A stretch of DNA of 64,000 nt from the NCBI GenBank assembly GCA_019245115.1, contig JAFARZ010000422.1:29571-93570 (forward strand). Reading direction: 5' to 3'. Positions 18,201 to 26,396 of this stretch are shown here, piece after piece (positions within the stretch are counted from its first letter, which is position 1; the number at the start of each line of letters is the position of its first letter). Source of the stretch: Streptosporangiaceae bacterium (GTDB taxonomy: Bacteria; Actinomycetota; Actinomycetes; Streptosporangiales; Streptosporangiaceae). A model generated the notes under the pieces. The model did no database searches. It was not told the origin of the DNA and saw only the letters and a list, made by a program, of their open reading frames with translations. The position numbers and the translations under genes are program-made.

Positions 18201-18459
18201 GACGCCAGCGCACCCGCCAGTTACTCGGCGCGAAACGCGACTGGCTTCGTTTGGTGTTGCGGTCGACCGGGCGGGTTGTCACCGGGGTGGCGGTGGCGAG
18301 CCCATCCGGACCCGGTATCTGACTCTGACTGCCCGCGCCGAGGGCGTCGCTCGCGAGGGCTGCCTGAGGCCCGGTCCCGCGTCTGGCTATAGCCGATGGG
18401 GACGCAGAGTTACCGTCTCCAGCCGTTTCGCCGAGACTGGTCACCGATCGTCTACGCAC
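15277..18459 (-). CDS. cvnA: Conservon sensor kinase-like protein CvnA
   Basis: 1060-aa membrane sensor that heads the conservon. A basic N-terminus leads to transmembrane helix 1 (about residues 84-105). An extracytoplasmic NIT-type helical domain of about 300 residues follows, then transmembrane helix 2 (about 416-438), a HAMP segment (SLTRPLRKLR) and a dimerisation-like region. The HATPase domain has NATTFSPEDT near 633 and DITDNGVGIS near 663. The last 330 residues are a Pro/Ala-rich low-complexity tail. No canonical phospho-acceptor histidine box with a partner response regulator is seen nearby, as is usual for conservons. The start is GTG 18459. Confidence 0.9.
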   Translation of the reverse strand: MRRRSVTSLGETAGDGNSASPSAIARRGTGPQAALASDALGAGSQSQIPGPDGLATATPVTTRPVDRNTKRSQSRFAPSNWRVRWRLAAVIAIPTIAAAVLGAVQISNSASSYQAFGRVQTLVNLNAAVVRLTQNLEDERDVTAGYVASGSIGSQRTDPTPVHQAWQSTDASATVVKADAQGVCPSPCANPAGTGFQAGTVQDLEALLAALNDLQNIRQVASSSSLPWDQVVRVYTTNVIDVANTFSGAVGNGANDADLQGNVTTLAALLRAENQMSVQRAILFAALNSVPPELAPADLASLSAAQTQEAAELADFKAFTNETENGLWENTVAGTAVDQAAQEEQLAISIAQNSPGTPLTAHNSNLTAPTWYNSMSARIKGNRQVIGGLGSSSLVSQITSRANTLKSNAESNLLLASVITLVLLLLVLLISTLVARSLTRPLRKLRSDALDVAGHRLPDMVRRLSQSEGTDEGVEIEPIGVSSTDEIGEVARAFDQVHREAVRLAADEAMLRGNLNAMFINLSRRSQSLIERQLSLIDSLEQSEQDPGRLSSLFRLDHLATRMRRNSENLLVLAGHEVARRWSQPVPLVDVLRAAISEIEQYERVVLNVQPGIVVVGQAVNDVVHLVAEIVENATTFSPEDTQVYVSGQPLSSGGVLLDITDNGVGISDQEMAHANWRLDNPPVVDVAVSRRMGLFVVGRLAARHGVRVRLRHAQAGGLTALIWLPETVAAPEVAPPLGRLRRFEADDYGPAPSLSAPTPGASTAASQATAAARIPRFSTPGPSTSPSFTPTGPQPTQNPAGPQVPPLPVRNGNGTSAPAPAEAGPRLPSFGTTQPPSVEIGGIRGGDGPSVDELGFDRGEPSPRTPAADRAEPRTPPAGWEEPTPWIPAADREDLMAPMDLAEAPAPAFGNGNGTATDPGSVTIPPAAAQDQRLPIFDSVESDWFRRSGKKLSATQGAPAAAAAPAGTAWTSPADEGWRAAQVVAAPAAGETTTAGLPKRIPRANLVPGSITGGQDSEGTAPAAAAAPARTAEDIRSRMSSFQRGVREGRAAAPQIEEQ

Positions 18460-19549
18460 TGCGCTCGCACCTCGTCAACAGGGCGGCCGAGGCCACACCT
18501 CTCGTTCTCGTTACAAAACGGGTAAGGACATATAATCACCTTCGGTAGGCATCGCACTGGCCATTCGCCAGTAAACGGGTGGATCTTAGCGAACTTTGTT
18601 GCCGGTGCGGTTGCTCTCAGCCGCGCTCAGAGATCGTCTTGGTCAGTACCTTGGCTGCTCAATGCCCGTAAATTACTCACCGTGGCGATCTTCCTACTTT
18701 ACGCACACAGCGTGAATCAGGTCACACTTGCCAACCCGGAGTTCTATACAGGGTGTAACCAAGTTCGGGCGCTTCCTCTTATATACGTATATGTCGGTTG
18801 AAGCCTGAAATATATATCCTTGTGAGTACCTAACGCATCGTGTTGTTTCGTTCAGCGCCCCCGCCTCGCTTTCGCCCACCCAGCAACCGCTCCCCCGCCC
18901 CTCGGGTTCCCGCCCGCGGCCCGGACCCCGGCCCCTCGCCCCCGTATGCAGGCTCCGGATTCCGGCGATCAGGGGCCTCGCCACCGCCAGCGCCCGGTGT
19001 TCGCGATGCGGCGATGAGCGCAGAAAAGGTAAGTACAGAACAGCTTCCTGAATCTTATTCGACATGTCACGCGCTCTGACCCGCTTGTCACGCACTATGA
19101 CGATTCCGCGCCCTGATATGTGGCCTTTGCGCAACGTTACCGCATGACATGAGGGTCAGGAAGGGTGACAAGTGGAGCGGCGCGACCGGGACGACCGGGT
19201 TGCTTGAGAACTCGATTCTGACGGCACCGATGGTGCCATCGGCACGCTCGAATCGGACAAATTGCCTTGGAGGGCGGCACCGATGGCCCCATCGGGTGTG
19301 CTCGCGGGGGCCAGGGGTGGAGGTTGGGGCGCCAGAACGCCCGGGCCGTAAGGAGTACGGTGCGCCAACCATCCCCAACTGAGGGGTACGTCGGCCAACC
19401 ATCCCCCACGCCTCCCTCCGGGGAAACCATCCTCCGGACCATGGAAGAGTAGATTGCGCCAATCACTTCCTTCCGCTGGCAAATACCCCCGCCGACCCGC
19501 CCGACCCAGTGGCCCATGACCCGCCGACGACCGCTAGAAGGGAATTCCC
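18460..19549. other. 1.1-kb divergent intergenic region, no gene recognised
   Basis: The space between cvnA (minus) and the ABC importer (plus). The cvnA-proximal 380 bp is distinctly AT-richer (for example the tatatacgtatatg stretch around 18780), as expected of a promoter region. The open frames here have no protein-like features. The importer-proximal part carries the hairpins described separately and two direct copies of gccaaccatcccc (19364-19376 and 19394-19406, 30 bp apart). No known riboswitch consensus was recognised. Confidence 0.6.
19227..19295 (+). promoter_or_regulatory. Pair of similar short hairpins upstream of the ABC importer
   Basis: Two near-identical palindromes with ccgatgg/ccatcgg arms and a 2-nt centre lie at 19227-19242 and 19280-19295, each preceded by gca or cggca, 53 bp apart. 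As DNA they could be a paired operator; as RNA, two stem-loops in the importer leader. Function is not known. Confidence 0.4.
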
Positions 19550-20449
19550 TTGTCCGCGGACCCAGCCTCTCGCCACCCATCGTCATCACCTCTATCACCT
19601 GAGTCACATCAGGCACTCCTGTCGCAGCGATCGCTTACGTCCCGGATGTCCCGGGCGTCCGGGCGGCGGCGTGGCACGGCGGTCGTGCGGGGCGTCATCG
19701 GGATCGCCGCGTTCATTGCCCTGGCGCAGATCGTCGGCGAGACCGGGATCATCAAGCAGAACGTGCTCCCGCTGGTCTCCACGATGCTGGCCCAAGCGGC
19801 CAGGCTGGCCGGGAACGGACGGTTCCTGGCCGACATCGGGGCCACGCTCGAGGCGTGGGCGGCCGGCCTGGCGATCACCGTGATCATCGCCGTGCCGGCT
19901 GGCCTGCTGCTGGGCAGCGTGCCCGTGGTGCGGGTCGCCACCCGCGCCGTGGTCGAGTTCCTCCGGCCGATCCCGTCGGTCGCCTTCATCCTGCTGGTCA
20001 ACCTGCTCATCGGGCCGGGCCTGCGGATGACCCTCACGGTGATCGTCTACGGCAGCTTGTGGCCGATCCTGTACAACACGATGGCCGGCCTGGACGACGT
20101 CGATCCGGTAGCCAAGGAGACCCTCCGGGCGTTCGGCTTCGGGCGGCTGGCCATCATCCGGTTCGTGTCGCTGCGGAGCGCGGCGCCGCACATCGCGACC
20201 GGCATCAGGATCGCCTCCGCGGTCTCGCTGATCCTCGCCATCGCCACCGGCTATCAGACGGGCCGCATCAACGGGCCGGGCATCGGCGCGTTCATCGCCG
20301 ACGCCAACTCCGGCGCGGGGAACACCCCGCTGGTTCTCGGCGCCGTGGTCTGGACGGGCCTGCTCGGCGTGGTACTGAACATGCTGCTGGTCACGGCGGA
20401 ACGTCTGCTGTTGCCATGGCACAAGGCGAGCCTCATGGAGACGTCATGA
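19550..20449 (+). CDS. ABC transporter permease, SsuC/TauC/NitT type (first)
   Basis: Inner-membrane permease of 299 aa with about six hydrophobic helices and the binding-protein-dependent inner-membrane signature region around DDVDPVAKETLRAFGFGRLAIIRFV. TTG 19550 is preceded by agaaggga at good spacing. The TGA overlaps the ATG of the second permease (ATGA). Family members import sulfonates, taurine, nitrate or pyrimidine-like compounds. No substrate-binding protein gene is next to it, so the substrate is open. Confidence 0.85.
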   Translation: MSADPASRHPSSSPLSPESHQALLSQRSLTSRMSRASGRRRGTAVVRGVIGIAAFIALAQIVGETGIIKQNVLPLVSTMLAQAARLAGNGRFLADIGATLEAWAAGLAITVIIAVPAGLLLGSVPVVRVATRAVVEFLRPIPSVAFILLVNLLIGPGLRMTLTVIVYGSLWPILYNTMAGLDDVDPVAKETLRAFGFGRLAIIRFVSLRSAAPHIATGIRIASAVSLILAIATGYQTGRINGPGIGAFIADANSGAGNTPLVLGAVVWTGLLGVVLNMLLVTAERLLLPWHKASLMETS

Positions 20450-21441
20450 GCGAGCGGAAGCGAGCGCCACGGCGGTTGCCGTCCCGCAGGGGCGGCGATT
20501 CCCGCCGTGGCTCCAAGCCGGCCGAGCGCAGCGAGGCCTTGGCGCGGAGGAAAACACAGCGAGCTGCCGCGGCGGCCCCGCCCCTCGGGGGTGGTGGCCG
20601 CCGTGGCCCCAAGCCGGCCGCGCGCCAGCGTGGCCTTGGCGCGAAGGATACATGGCGCGGAGGGAAACACAGCTGGCTGTCGCGGTGGGTGGTGCTGGCC
20701 TGCGGCGTCGCGCTGTGGCAGCTATGGGCCGGGCACCGGCACAGCGCATTCTTCCCTCCGCCGTCGACGATCTGGTCGGCGATGCACCAGAAGTGGTTCA
20801 ATGGCCCGGCCGGCCACCTGTTCCTGAACAGCAACGCCACCGGGAATATCCTGCCCAGCCTGGGCCGCATCGGGCTCGGGCTGGCCATAGTCGTCGCGAT
20901 CGGCGTCCCGCTCGGCATAGCCATCGGACGTTCCCGCGTCCTGATGGACTACCTCGATCCGCTGCTGCAGTTCTTCCGTTCGATTCCGGTGGTGACGGCG
21001 GCGCCGGTGTTCATCGCGCTGTTCAAGATCGGCACTCAGATGGAAGTGGCGACGATCGTGGCCGGTACGATCTGGCCGCTGCTGCTGAACACGATCGACG
21101 GCGCGCGGTCGGTCGACCCGGTTCAGGTGGAGACCGCGCGGGCGTTCCGGTACACGGCGTGGGTACGGCTGCGCTGGCTGATCTTCCCCTCGACGCTGCC
21201 GAGTATCTTCACCGGCCTGCGACTGGCGCTGTCGCTGTCGCTTATCCTGATGGTCTTCTCCGAACTGGTCGGCTCTTCCAACGGAATCGGCTACGAGATG
21301 GATCAGGCCAACAGCGCGTTCAACCTCCCTGACCTGTGGTCGGCCCTCGTGCTGCTCGGCATCCTCGGGTACCTGATGAACGCGATCCTTTACCTGGCCG
21401 AACGTTACGTCCTCGCCTGGCACCGCGCGAGCCATGGCTAA
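20446..21441 (+). CDS. ABC transporter permease (second), with repeat-derived N-terminal extension
   Basis: 331-aa permease of the same family as the preceding gene, coupled to it by ATGA at 20446-20449. True permease similarity starts around residue 76 (WLSRWVVLACGVALWQLW) and includes FFRSIPVVTAAPVF and VDPVQVETARAFRYTAWVRLRWLIFP. The first 75 residues are Arg/Lys/Gly/Ala-rich, unlike any permease N-terminus, and are encoded by a GC-rich dispersed repeat that recurs at 26397-26562. The insertion keeps the frame. Whether the tail is tolerated, or an internal start is used, cannot be told. Confidence 0.83.
   Translation: MSERKRAPRRLPSRRGGDSRRGSKPAERSEALARRKTQRAAAAAPPLGGGGRRGPKPAARQRGLGAKDTWRGGKHSWLSRWVVLACGVALWQLWAGHRHSAFFPPPSTIWSAMHQKWFNGPAGHLFLNSNATGNILPSLGRIGLGLAIVVAIGVPLGIAIGRSRVLMDYLDPLLQFFRSIPVVTAAPVFIALFKIGTQMEVATIVAGTIWPLLLNTIDGARSVDPVQVETARAFRYTAWVRLRWLIFPSTLPSIFTGLRLALSLSLILMVFSELVGSSNGIGYEMDQANSAFNLPDLWSALVLLGILGYLMNAILYLAERYVLAWHRASHG
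20450..20670 (+). repeat. GC-rich dispersed repeat, copy 1 (translated)
   Basis: About 220 bp closely resembling 26397-26562. Shared blocks in the same order include gagcggaagcgagcgcc, cggcggttgccgtccc, attcccgccgtgg, ccaagccggccg, cgtggccttggcgcg and gcgcggagggaaaca. This copy carries an internal partial duplication (the ccaagccggcc...ccttggcgcg segment occurs twice). It lies in frame at the 5' end of the second permease gene. Confidence 0.8.
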
Positions 21442-21458
21442 TCATTCATAATGATTCC

Positions 21459-22247
21459 GTGCTTGACGTTACCGAGCTGAGCCGGGCGTACGGACAAGGG
21501 CCGGCCGCCCATCTGGCCATCGCGGATGTGACGTTCTCGGTGGAGCGCGGTGAGCTGCTGACGATCGTGGGACCTTCTGGATGCGGGAAGTCGACGCTTC
21601 TGCGATGTATCGGCGGCCTGCTCGCCCCGACCAGCGGCGGCGTCGTGCTCAACGGCGCGCCCGTCACCCGGGTGCCGGACCGGCTCGCGGTGGTGCTGCA
21701 GGACTACAGCAGATCGCTGTACCCGTGGCTCTCGGTCGCGGACAACGTTGCCCTGCCGCTGCGCCGGACGGTGAAGGGCCGGACGGCGCGCCGCGCCGCC
21801 GCGGTGGCCGCGCTGGAGACCGTGGGGCTGGCCGACGCCGCGCGGCGGCATCCGTGGCAGCTCTCCGGCGGAATGCAGCAGCGGGTGGCGATCGCCCGCG
21901 CGCTGGCCTGCGACCCCGTACTGCTGCTCATGGACGAGCCGTTCGGCTCGGTCGACGCGCAGACCAGGGAAGATCTGGAGGATCTCGTCCTGGCGGTCCG
22001 GGCCGAGCGCGGCATCACGATCCTGCTGGTTACCCATGACATCGACGAAAGCGTCTACGTCGGCGACCGGGTGGTCGTGCTGACTGGGGGGCCTGGCCGG
22101 ATCCGGGCCATCTTGCGGGTCAGCCTCCCGGCACCCCGGGACCAGATCGCCACCAGGGAACTACCGGAGTTCGTCCACCTGCGCGCCGAGGTGAGCCGCC
22201 TGGTCCGGTCCGGCTCACAAGCCCAGGCCCAGCTGGCGGGCGATTAG
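21459..22247 (+). CDS. ABC transporter ATPase, SsuB/TauB type
   Basis: 262-aa ATPase energising the two preceding permeases. Walker A is GPSGCGKST, the Q-loop region VVLQDYSRSLYPWLSV, the signature LSGGMQQR, Walker B LLLMDEPFGSVD and the switch histidine LLVTHD. GTG 21459 is chosen because it lies just after the permease stop and starts directly with the first strand (VLDVTELSRAYG). The 3' end overlaps the convergent acyl-CoA dehydrogenase gene by 33 bp. Confidence 0.9.
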   Translation: MLDVTELSRAYGQGPAAHLAIADVTFSVERGELLTIVGPSGCGKSTLLRCIGGLLAPTSGGVVLNGAPVTRVPDRLAVVLQDYSRSLYPWLSVADNVALPLRRTVKGRTARRAAAVAALETVGLADAARRHPWQLSGGMQQRVAIARALACDPVLLLMDEPFGSVDAQTREDLEDLVLAVRAERGITILLVTHDIDESVYVGDRVVVLTGGPGRIRAILRVSLPAPRDQIATRELPEFVHLRAEVSRLVRSGSQAQAQLAGD

Positions 22248-23375
22248 CATGCGCTGGACTTCGGAGGTGCCCTCGCCGATCTCCAGGATCTTGGCGTCGC
22301 GGTAGAAGCGGCCGACCGGGGTCTCATTCATGAACCCATAGCCGCCGAACACCTGGGTGGCCGCCCGCGCGTTGTCCATCGCGGCGTCGGAGGCGGTCAG
22401 CTTGGCGATCGCGGCCTCCTTCTTGATCGAAACGTCGGCCAGCAGCATCGCGGCGGCGTGATACCAGGCCAGACGGGCCAGGTGAGCCCGGCGCTCCATG
22501 TCGGCGATGGCGAACTGGATGGCCTGATGCTGCTCCAGGCGGCGGCCGAACGCCTCACGCTGCTTCGCGTACCGCAGGCACTCGTCCACGCACCCCTGAG
22601 CCAGGCCGGTGGCCAGCGCGGCGATGGCCACCCGCCCCTCGTCCAGGATCTGGAGGAACTGCGCGTAGCCGCGGCCGCGCTCCCCCACCAGGTTCCCGGC
22701 CGGCACCCGGCACCCGGTGAAGGACAGTTCCCGCGTGTCGGAGGCGCACCACCCGACCTTCGAATACTCGGGTCCCAGAGAGAATCCCGGAGTGCCGTTC
22801 GGAACAATGATTGAAGATATTTCTTTGCGGCCTTCAGCGTCACGGCCGGTAATGGCCAGTACGGTGACTAGCGAAGTAATCGAGGTACCGGAATTGGTGA
22901 TGAAGGCCTTGGAGCCGTCGATAACCCATTGCCCATCGTCAAGGCTGGCGGTGGTCCGCATTCCGCCCGGGATGTCAGAGCCGCCGCCCGGCTCGGTCAG
23001 GCCGAAGGCGGCCAGTCGCTCCCCCGCGCACAGCTCAGGCAGCCAGCGACGACGCTGGTCCTCGGTGCCGAACCGGAAGATGGGCATGGCGCCGAGGGAG
23101 ACACCGGCTTCCAGCGTGATGGCGACCGACGAATCGACGCGGGCCAATTCTTCCAGCGCCAGGCACAGCGCGAAATAGTCGCCGCCCATGCCGCCGTATT
23201 CCTCTGGGAACGGCAGACCGAAAAGGCCGAGCTTGCCCATTTTGGCGATGACCTCGTAGGGGAACTCGCCGCGTTCGTAATAGCCGCCGATTACTGGCGC
23301 GACGACCTCGCGGGCGAACTGCGCCACCGAGTCGCGAAGGTCTTGCTGCTCCGGCGCGAGCTGGTAACTGATCAT
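22215..23375 (-). CDS. Acyl-CoA dehydrogenase
   Basis: FAD-dependent acyl-CoA dehydrogenase of 386 aa, oxidising the alpha-beta bond of an acyl-CoA. Typical segments are FGLTEPGGGSDIPGG (flavin and substrate contacts), the mid-chain DEGRVAIAALATGLAQG helix, QVFGGYGFMNETPVGRFYRDAKI and the IGEGTSEVQR C-terminal block containing the likely catalytic base. ATG 23375 is chosen over the upstream in-frame start at 23429 because similarity begins at ISYQLAPEQQDLR. It stands alone on the minus strand between the importer and the FHA gene. Confidence 0.9.
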   Translation of the reverse strand: MISYQLAPEQQDLRDSVAQFAREVVAPVIGGYYERGEFPYEVIAKMGKLGLFGLPFPEEYGGMGGDYFALCLALEELARVDSSVAITLEAGVSLGAMPIFRFGTEDQRRRWLPELCAGERLAAFGLTEPGGGSDIPGGMRTTASLDDGQWVIDGSKAFITNSGTSITSLVTVLAITGRDAEGRKEISSIIVPNGTPGFSLGPEYSKVGWCASDTRELSFTGCRVPAGNLVGERGRGYAQFLQILDEGRVAIAALATGLAQGCVDECLRYAKQREAFGRRLEQHQAIQFAIADMERRAHLARLAWYHAAAMLLADVSIKKEAAIAKLTASDAAMDNARAATQVFGGYGFMNETPVGRFYRDAKILEIGEGTSEVQRMLIARQLGLGL

Positions 23376-23461
23376 GGGGACAGCTTCGCACGTGACGGCC
23401 CACGGCGGTAATCTAGCGTTCCGAGCCAATGGGCCCGAGCCCGTGAACAGAGAGCGAGGAC

Positions 23462-23989
23462 ATGGCCAGCCTGACCTGCCCGGATTGTGGCGTCAAGGTC
23501 CAGCCCGAGGACCTGATCTGTTTCCGGTGCGGCGCGAACCTGCCGCATGCCGCGGAAGCAGACGATGACGTGCCGACGCCCACCGTCTCGCAGAAGTTCA
23601 TCGACGCTGACCTGGAACGCCAACGACGCGGCATTGCGACCGTCGTGCTGCGGATCTCGTTTCCGACCGGCAACGTCGACATCCCGGCGGGCACCTCGGT
23701 GCTGCTGGGACGCGACCCGGCCGAGTCGCTGGTGGCCGCGGCCTTCGCCCGGTTTGACAACGTATCCCGGCGGCACGCGACGGTCCAGGTCGATGACTGG
23801 GGACACGCCACGATCAGGGACGAGAACTCCACGAACGGCACCTATGTCAACGACGACCGCGTACTGCCCGGTACCGACGTCCGCTTGGTGGACGGCGACC
23901 GTGTCCGGCTGGCGGCCGACGTGACCGGCAGCGTGTCGCTCCAGGGCGACCCCGATCCGGCGAGCCTCAGCCGCAACGGGACACGCTGA
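23462..23989 (+). CDS. Zinc-ribbon plus FHA-domain protein
   Basis: 175-aa cytoplasmic adaptor. Two CxxC knuckles (CPDC and CFRC) within the first 25 residues form a zinc ribbon. The C-terminal FHA domain has GRDP, NVSRRHA and STNGTYVND, the residues that bind phosphothreonine peptides. It is preceded by gagcgagga. FHA proteins act as readers of Ser/Thr kinase signalling; no kinase gene is adjacent. Confidence 0.88.
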   Translation: MASLTCPDCGVKVQPEDLICFRCGANLPHAAEADDDVPTPTVSQKFIDADLERQRRGIATVVLRISFPTGNVDIPAGTSVLLGRDPAESLVAAAFARFDNVSRRHATVQVDDWGHATIRDENSTNGTYVNDDRVLPGTDVRLVDGDRVRLAADVTGSVSLQGDPDPASLSRNGTR

Positions 23990-24082
23990 CCCCCCACCTG
24001 AACCACCCCTGAACGAGAGGCGGCTGCCTGGTTACGTAGGATCGTTACTGGAGTTATCAGGGCGATTCGGGGGCTACTGGGC

Positions 24083-24973
24083 ATGCCGCATTTCATGCTC
24101 TCCTGGCAGGACGCGGCGGCTATCGGCGTCTGCCTCGCGCTGGCCGGGCTGATGTTGCGCCCCATGCGCGTGGCGGCTCCGCTGGTCGAGGCGGCGGTGC
24201 TGTTCGGCCTGTACGCGCTGTGGCAGTTCGCCGGGTCGTTCGCCGTGATGAGCTCGGCGGGCGGTCCGGCCCGCGGGCGGTGGATCTGGCACGTCGAGCG
24301 CCTGCTGCACCTGCCGAGCGAGACCGCCGTGCAGCACGTCTTCCTGCCCTCTCCGGCGCTCATCCAGACGCTCAACCTGTACTACGACGTCCTGCACTTC
24401 CCGGTGCTGATCTCATGCCTGATCTGGGTGTACTGGCGGCACCGGCCGGACTACCCGAGGATCCGGACAGTCCTGGTGCTGTTCACCGCGGCGAGCCTGC
24501 TCGTCCAGCTGATCCCGGTCGCGCCGCCGCGGCTGCTACTCCAGACCGGGATGGTCGACACCGCGTTCCACTACGGCCAGTCGGTGTACACCTTTGACAA
24601 CGGAGCGCTCGAAGCGGACCAGTACTCGGCGATGCCATCGGTCCATGTGGGCTGGGCCATCGTGGTGGCCATCGCCGTCATCTCGGTGTCCCGGTCGCGG
24701 TGGCGATGGCTGGCCGTGCTCTACCCCGCGATGACCACGCTGGCCGTGGTCGTGACCGCCAATCACTTCTGGCTCGACGGGATCGTCGCCGGGTTCCTGG
24801 TCGTGCTGGCCGTGCTGGCCGATCTGGCCTGGCGTAGACGGCTGCGGCCTGCGATTTCGGCACTGGCCGGGGGTAACCGTCCGTGCAATCATGATCAGCA
24901 TGGCAATGATGGGCGGGAATCACGAGACCGGATCGGCACCGGGGCTGCGACGCGACGCGATCGGGCTGCGTGA
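24083..24973 (+). CDS. PAP2-type membrane phosphatase / lipid phosphotransferase
   Basis: Multi-spanning protein of 296 aa related to the phosphatidic acid phosphatase type 2 superfamily, inositolphosphotransferase-like branch. The motif AMPSVHVGW corresponds to the PSGH-like block and ANHFWLDGIVAG to the SRxxxxxHxxxD-like block; both contain the catalytic histidines. There are about six hydrophobic segments. The last 28 codons overlap the start of the APC permease gene and look unrelated to the family, so the native C-terminus may lie near 24890. Confidence 0.75.
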   Translation: MPHFMLSWQDAAAIGVCLALAGLMLRPMRVAAPLVEAAVLFGLYALWQFAGSFAVMSSAGGPARGRWIWHVERLLHLPSETAVQHVFLPSPALIQTLNLYYDVLHFPVLISCLIWVYWRHRPDYPRIRTVLVLFTAASLLVQLIPVAPPRLLLQTGMVDTAFHYGQSVYTFDNGALEADQYSAMPSVHVGWAIVVAIAVISVSRSRWRWLAVLYPAMTTLAVVVTANHFWLDGIVAGFLVVLAVLADLAWRRRLRPAISALAGGNRPCNHDQHGNDGRESRDRIGTGAATRRDRAA

Positions 24974-26396
24974 GGTTCTCTTCCAGAGCATCACCGAAAT
25001 GGCGCCGGGCGCCGCGATCGCCGCGTCGATCCCGGCGGGCATCGCGTACGCGGGCGGGTCGCTGCCGCTGGCGGTGGTGTTCGCGCTGGTCGCGTCCCTG
25101 CTGGCAGCGTCGTGCGTGGGGGTGCTGGCGCGGCGGATGCCGGCCGCGGGATCGCTGGCTACCTATGCCGCGCGGGGCCTGCACCCTTCGATTGGGTTCC
25201 TCACCGCGTGGGCGTATGTGCTTACCGGGATACTGGTGCCACCGCTCGTGCTGCTCCAGCTGGGCTTCACCACGGCCACAACCATAAACAGCGAGTTCTC
25301 CGGCTACCCGGCGAACCTGTGGTGGCCGTGGTCGCTGGCGGGTGCGGTGATCGTGCTGGCGGCCGGGTACTTCGGGGTCCGCACCTCCGCCCGGCTGGGC
25401 ACCGTTCTCGGCGTCTTCGAGATCGCCGTGTTCGTGGTGCTCGCGGTGTTCCTCATCGTGCACGCGGGCGGTCATAACACGGCGTCGGTGTTCGGCACCG
25501 GGTACACGCCGAAGGCGTACCGCGGGATATCGGGGGTGATCGCGGGTTCGGTGTACACGATGCTCGCGTTCGCGGGATTCGAGGGCGCCGCGCCGCTGGC
25601 CGAGGAGGCGCGGAATCCCGGGCGGACCGTGCAGCGAGCCGTGGTGCTGTCCGCGGTCAGCATCGGCGTGCTGTACGTGTTCACCACCTATGCGGTGGAC
25701 GTCGCGTTCGGGCCGGGCAAGTTCATCAACTTCGGCAGCGCGGGCGCGGCGTCCTGGGTCGGGATTGCGCGGTCGCTGTACGGCCTGTTCTGGTTCTTCG
25801 TGTTCCTGGCCATCGTGAACTCAACGATCGCGAACGCCAACGCGGGCACGAACATCGCATCGCGTATCGGGTTCGCGATGGGGCGGATCCGGGCATTCCC
25901 GCACCTCCTATCCGTCGTGCATGCCCGGTACCGGTCCCCGTGGGTGGCGGTCGCCACGACGTTCGTGCTCACCGTGGCGGTCACACTCGGGCTCGGCCTC
26001 GCCTATAACCCGATCACCGCGTTCGCGATGGTCGGCGCCGGCATCGTGATCTTGCAGGTGGCGGTGTACATCGTGGCGTGCGCGGCGTGTATCGGGTTCT
26101 TCGGCGCAAAGGGGCGGCGGAATGGCCAGCATTTCAATCCGGTGCTGCACCTGATCATCCCGGTCCTGGCCATCGCCGTGCTGGTGCCGGTATGGCTGAC
26201 CGCGGCGGGGATCAGGGCGTTCTCGTTCGTCGCGCCGCTCACCGCGCCGTCGTCGTACATGGGCCCGGGTGTGGCCGGCTGGATGGTCGCGGGCCTGATC
26301 TACCTGCTGTACTTGTACCGCAAGCACCCGCAACGGGTGACCGAAGTCGGACTGGTGCACCTCGATGAGGAGCCCATAGCAGCGGCGGTACCGTAA
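24891..26396 (+). CDS. APC-family amino acid/amine permease
   Basis: 501-aa secondary transporter with about 12 transmembrane helices. The APC opening FQSITEMAPGAAIAASIPAGIAYAGG and the unwound-helix motif FAGFEGAAPLAEEARNPGR are clear. ATG 24891 and two further ATGs at 24900 and 24906 are all possible starts. It overlaps the PAP2 gene by 83 bp. Proximity to an acetamidase/formamidase gene suggests uptake of an amide or amine substrate, as inference only. Confidence 0.85.
   Translation: MISMAMMGGNHETGSAPGLRRDAIGLREVLFQSITEMAPGAAIAASIPAGIAYAGGSLPLAVVFALVASLLAASCVGVLARRMPAAGSLATYAARGLHPSIGFLTAWAYVLTGILVPPLVLLQLGFTTATTINSEFSGYPANLWWPWSLAGAVIVLAAGYFGVRTSARLGTVLGVFEIAVFVVLAVFLIVHAGGHNTASVFGTGYTPKAYRGISGVIAGSVYTMLAFAGFEGAAPLAEEARNPGRTVQRAVVLSAVSIGVLYVFTTYAVDVAFGPGKFINFGSAGAASWVGIARSLYGLFWFFVFLAIVNSTIANANAGTNIASRIGFAMGRIRAFPHLLSVVHARYRSPWVAVATTFVLTVAVTLGLGLAYNPITAFAMVGAGIVILQVAVYIVACAACIGFFGAKGRRNGQHFNPVLHLIIPVLAIAVLVPVWLTAAGIRAFSFVAPLTAPSSYMGPGVAGWMVAGLIYLLYLYRKHPQRVTEVGLVHLDEEPIAAAVP

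Noticed and set aside
16321..18525. 734-codon plus-strand frame antisense to cvnA
   Set aside because: Mirror frame of a GC-rich gene; rich in Arg/His/Gln with no domain or start signal, while the minus strand has a full conservon sensor.
19361..19450. Possible TPP-type riboswitch before the ABC importer
   Set aside because: An actgagggg string is present, but the remaining conserved thi-box bases and helices are not.
19137..19616. Minus-strand frames of 108-159 codons upstream of the importer
   Set aside because: Low complexity, hairpin DNA inside, no conserved features; they overlap the importer start.
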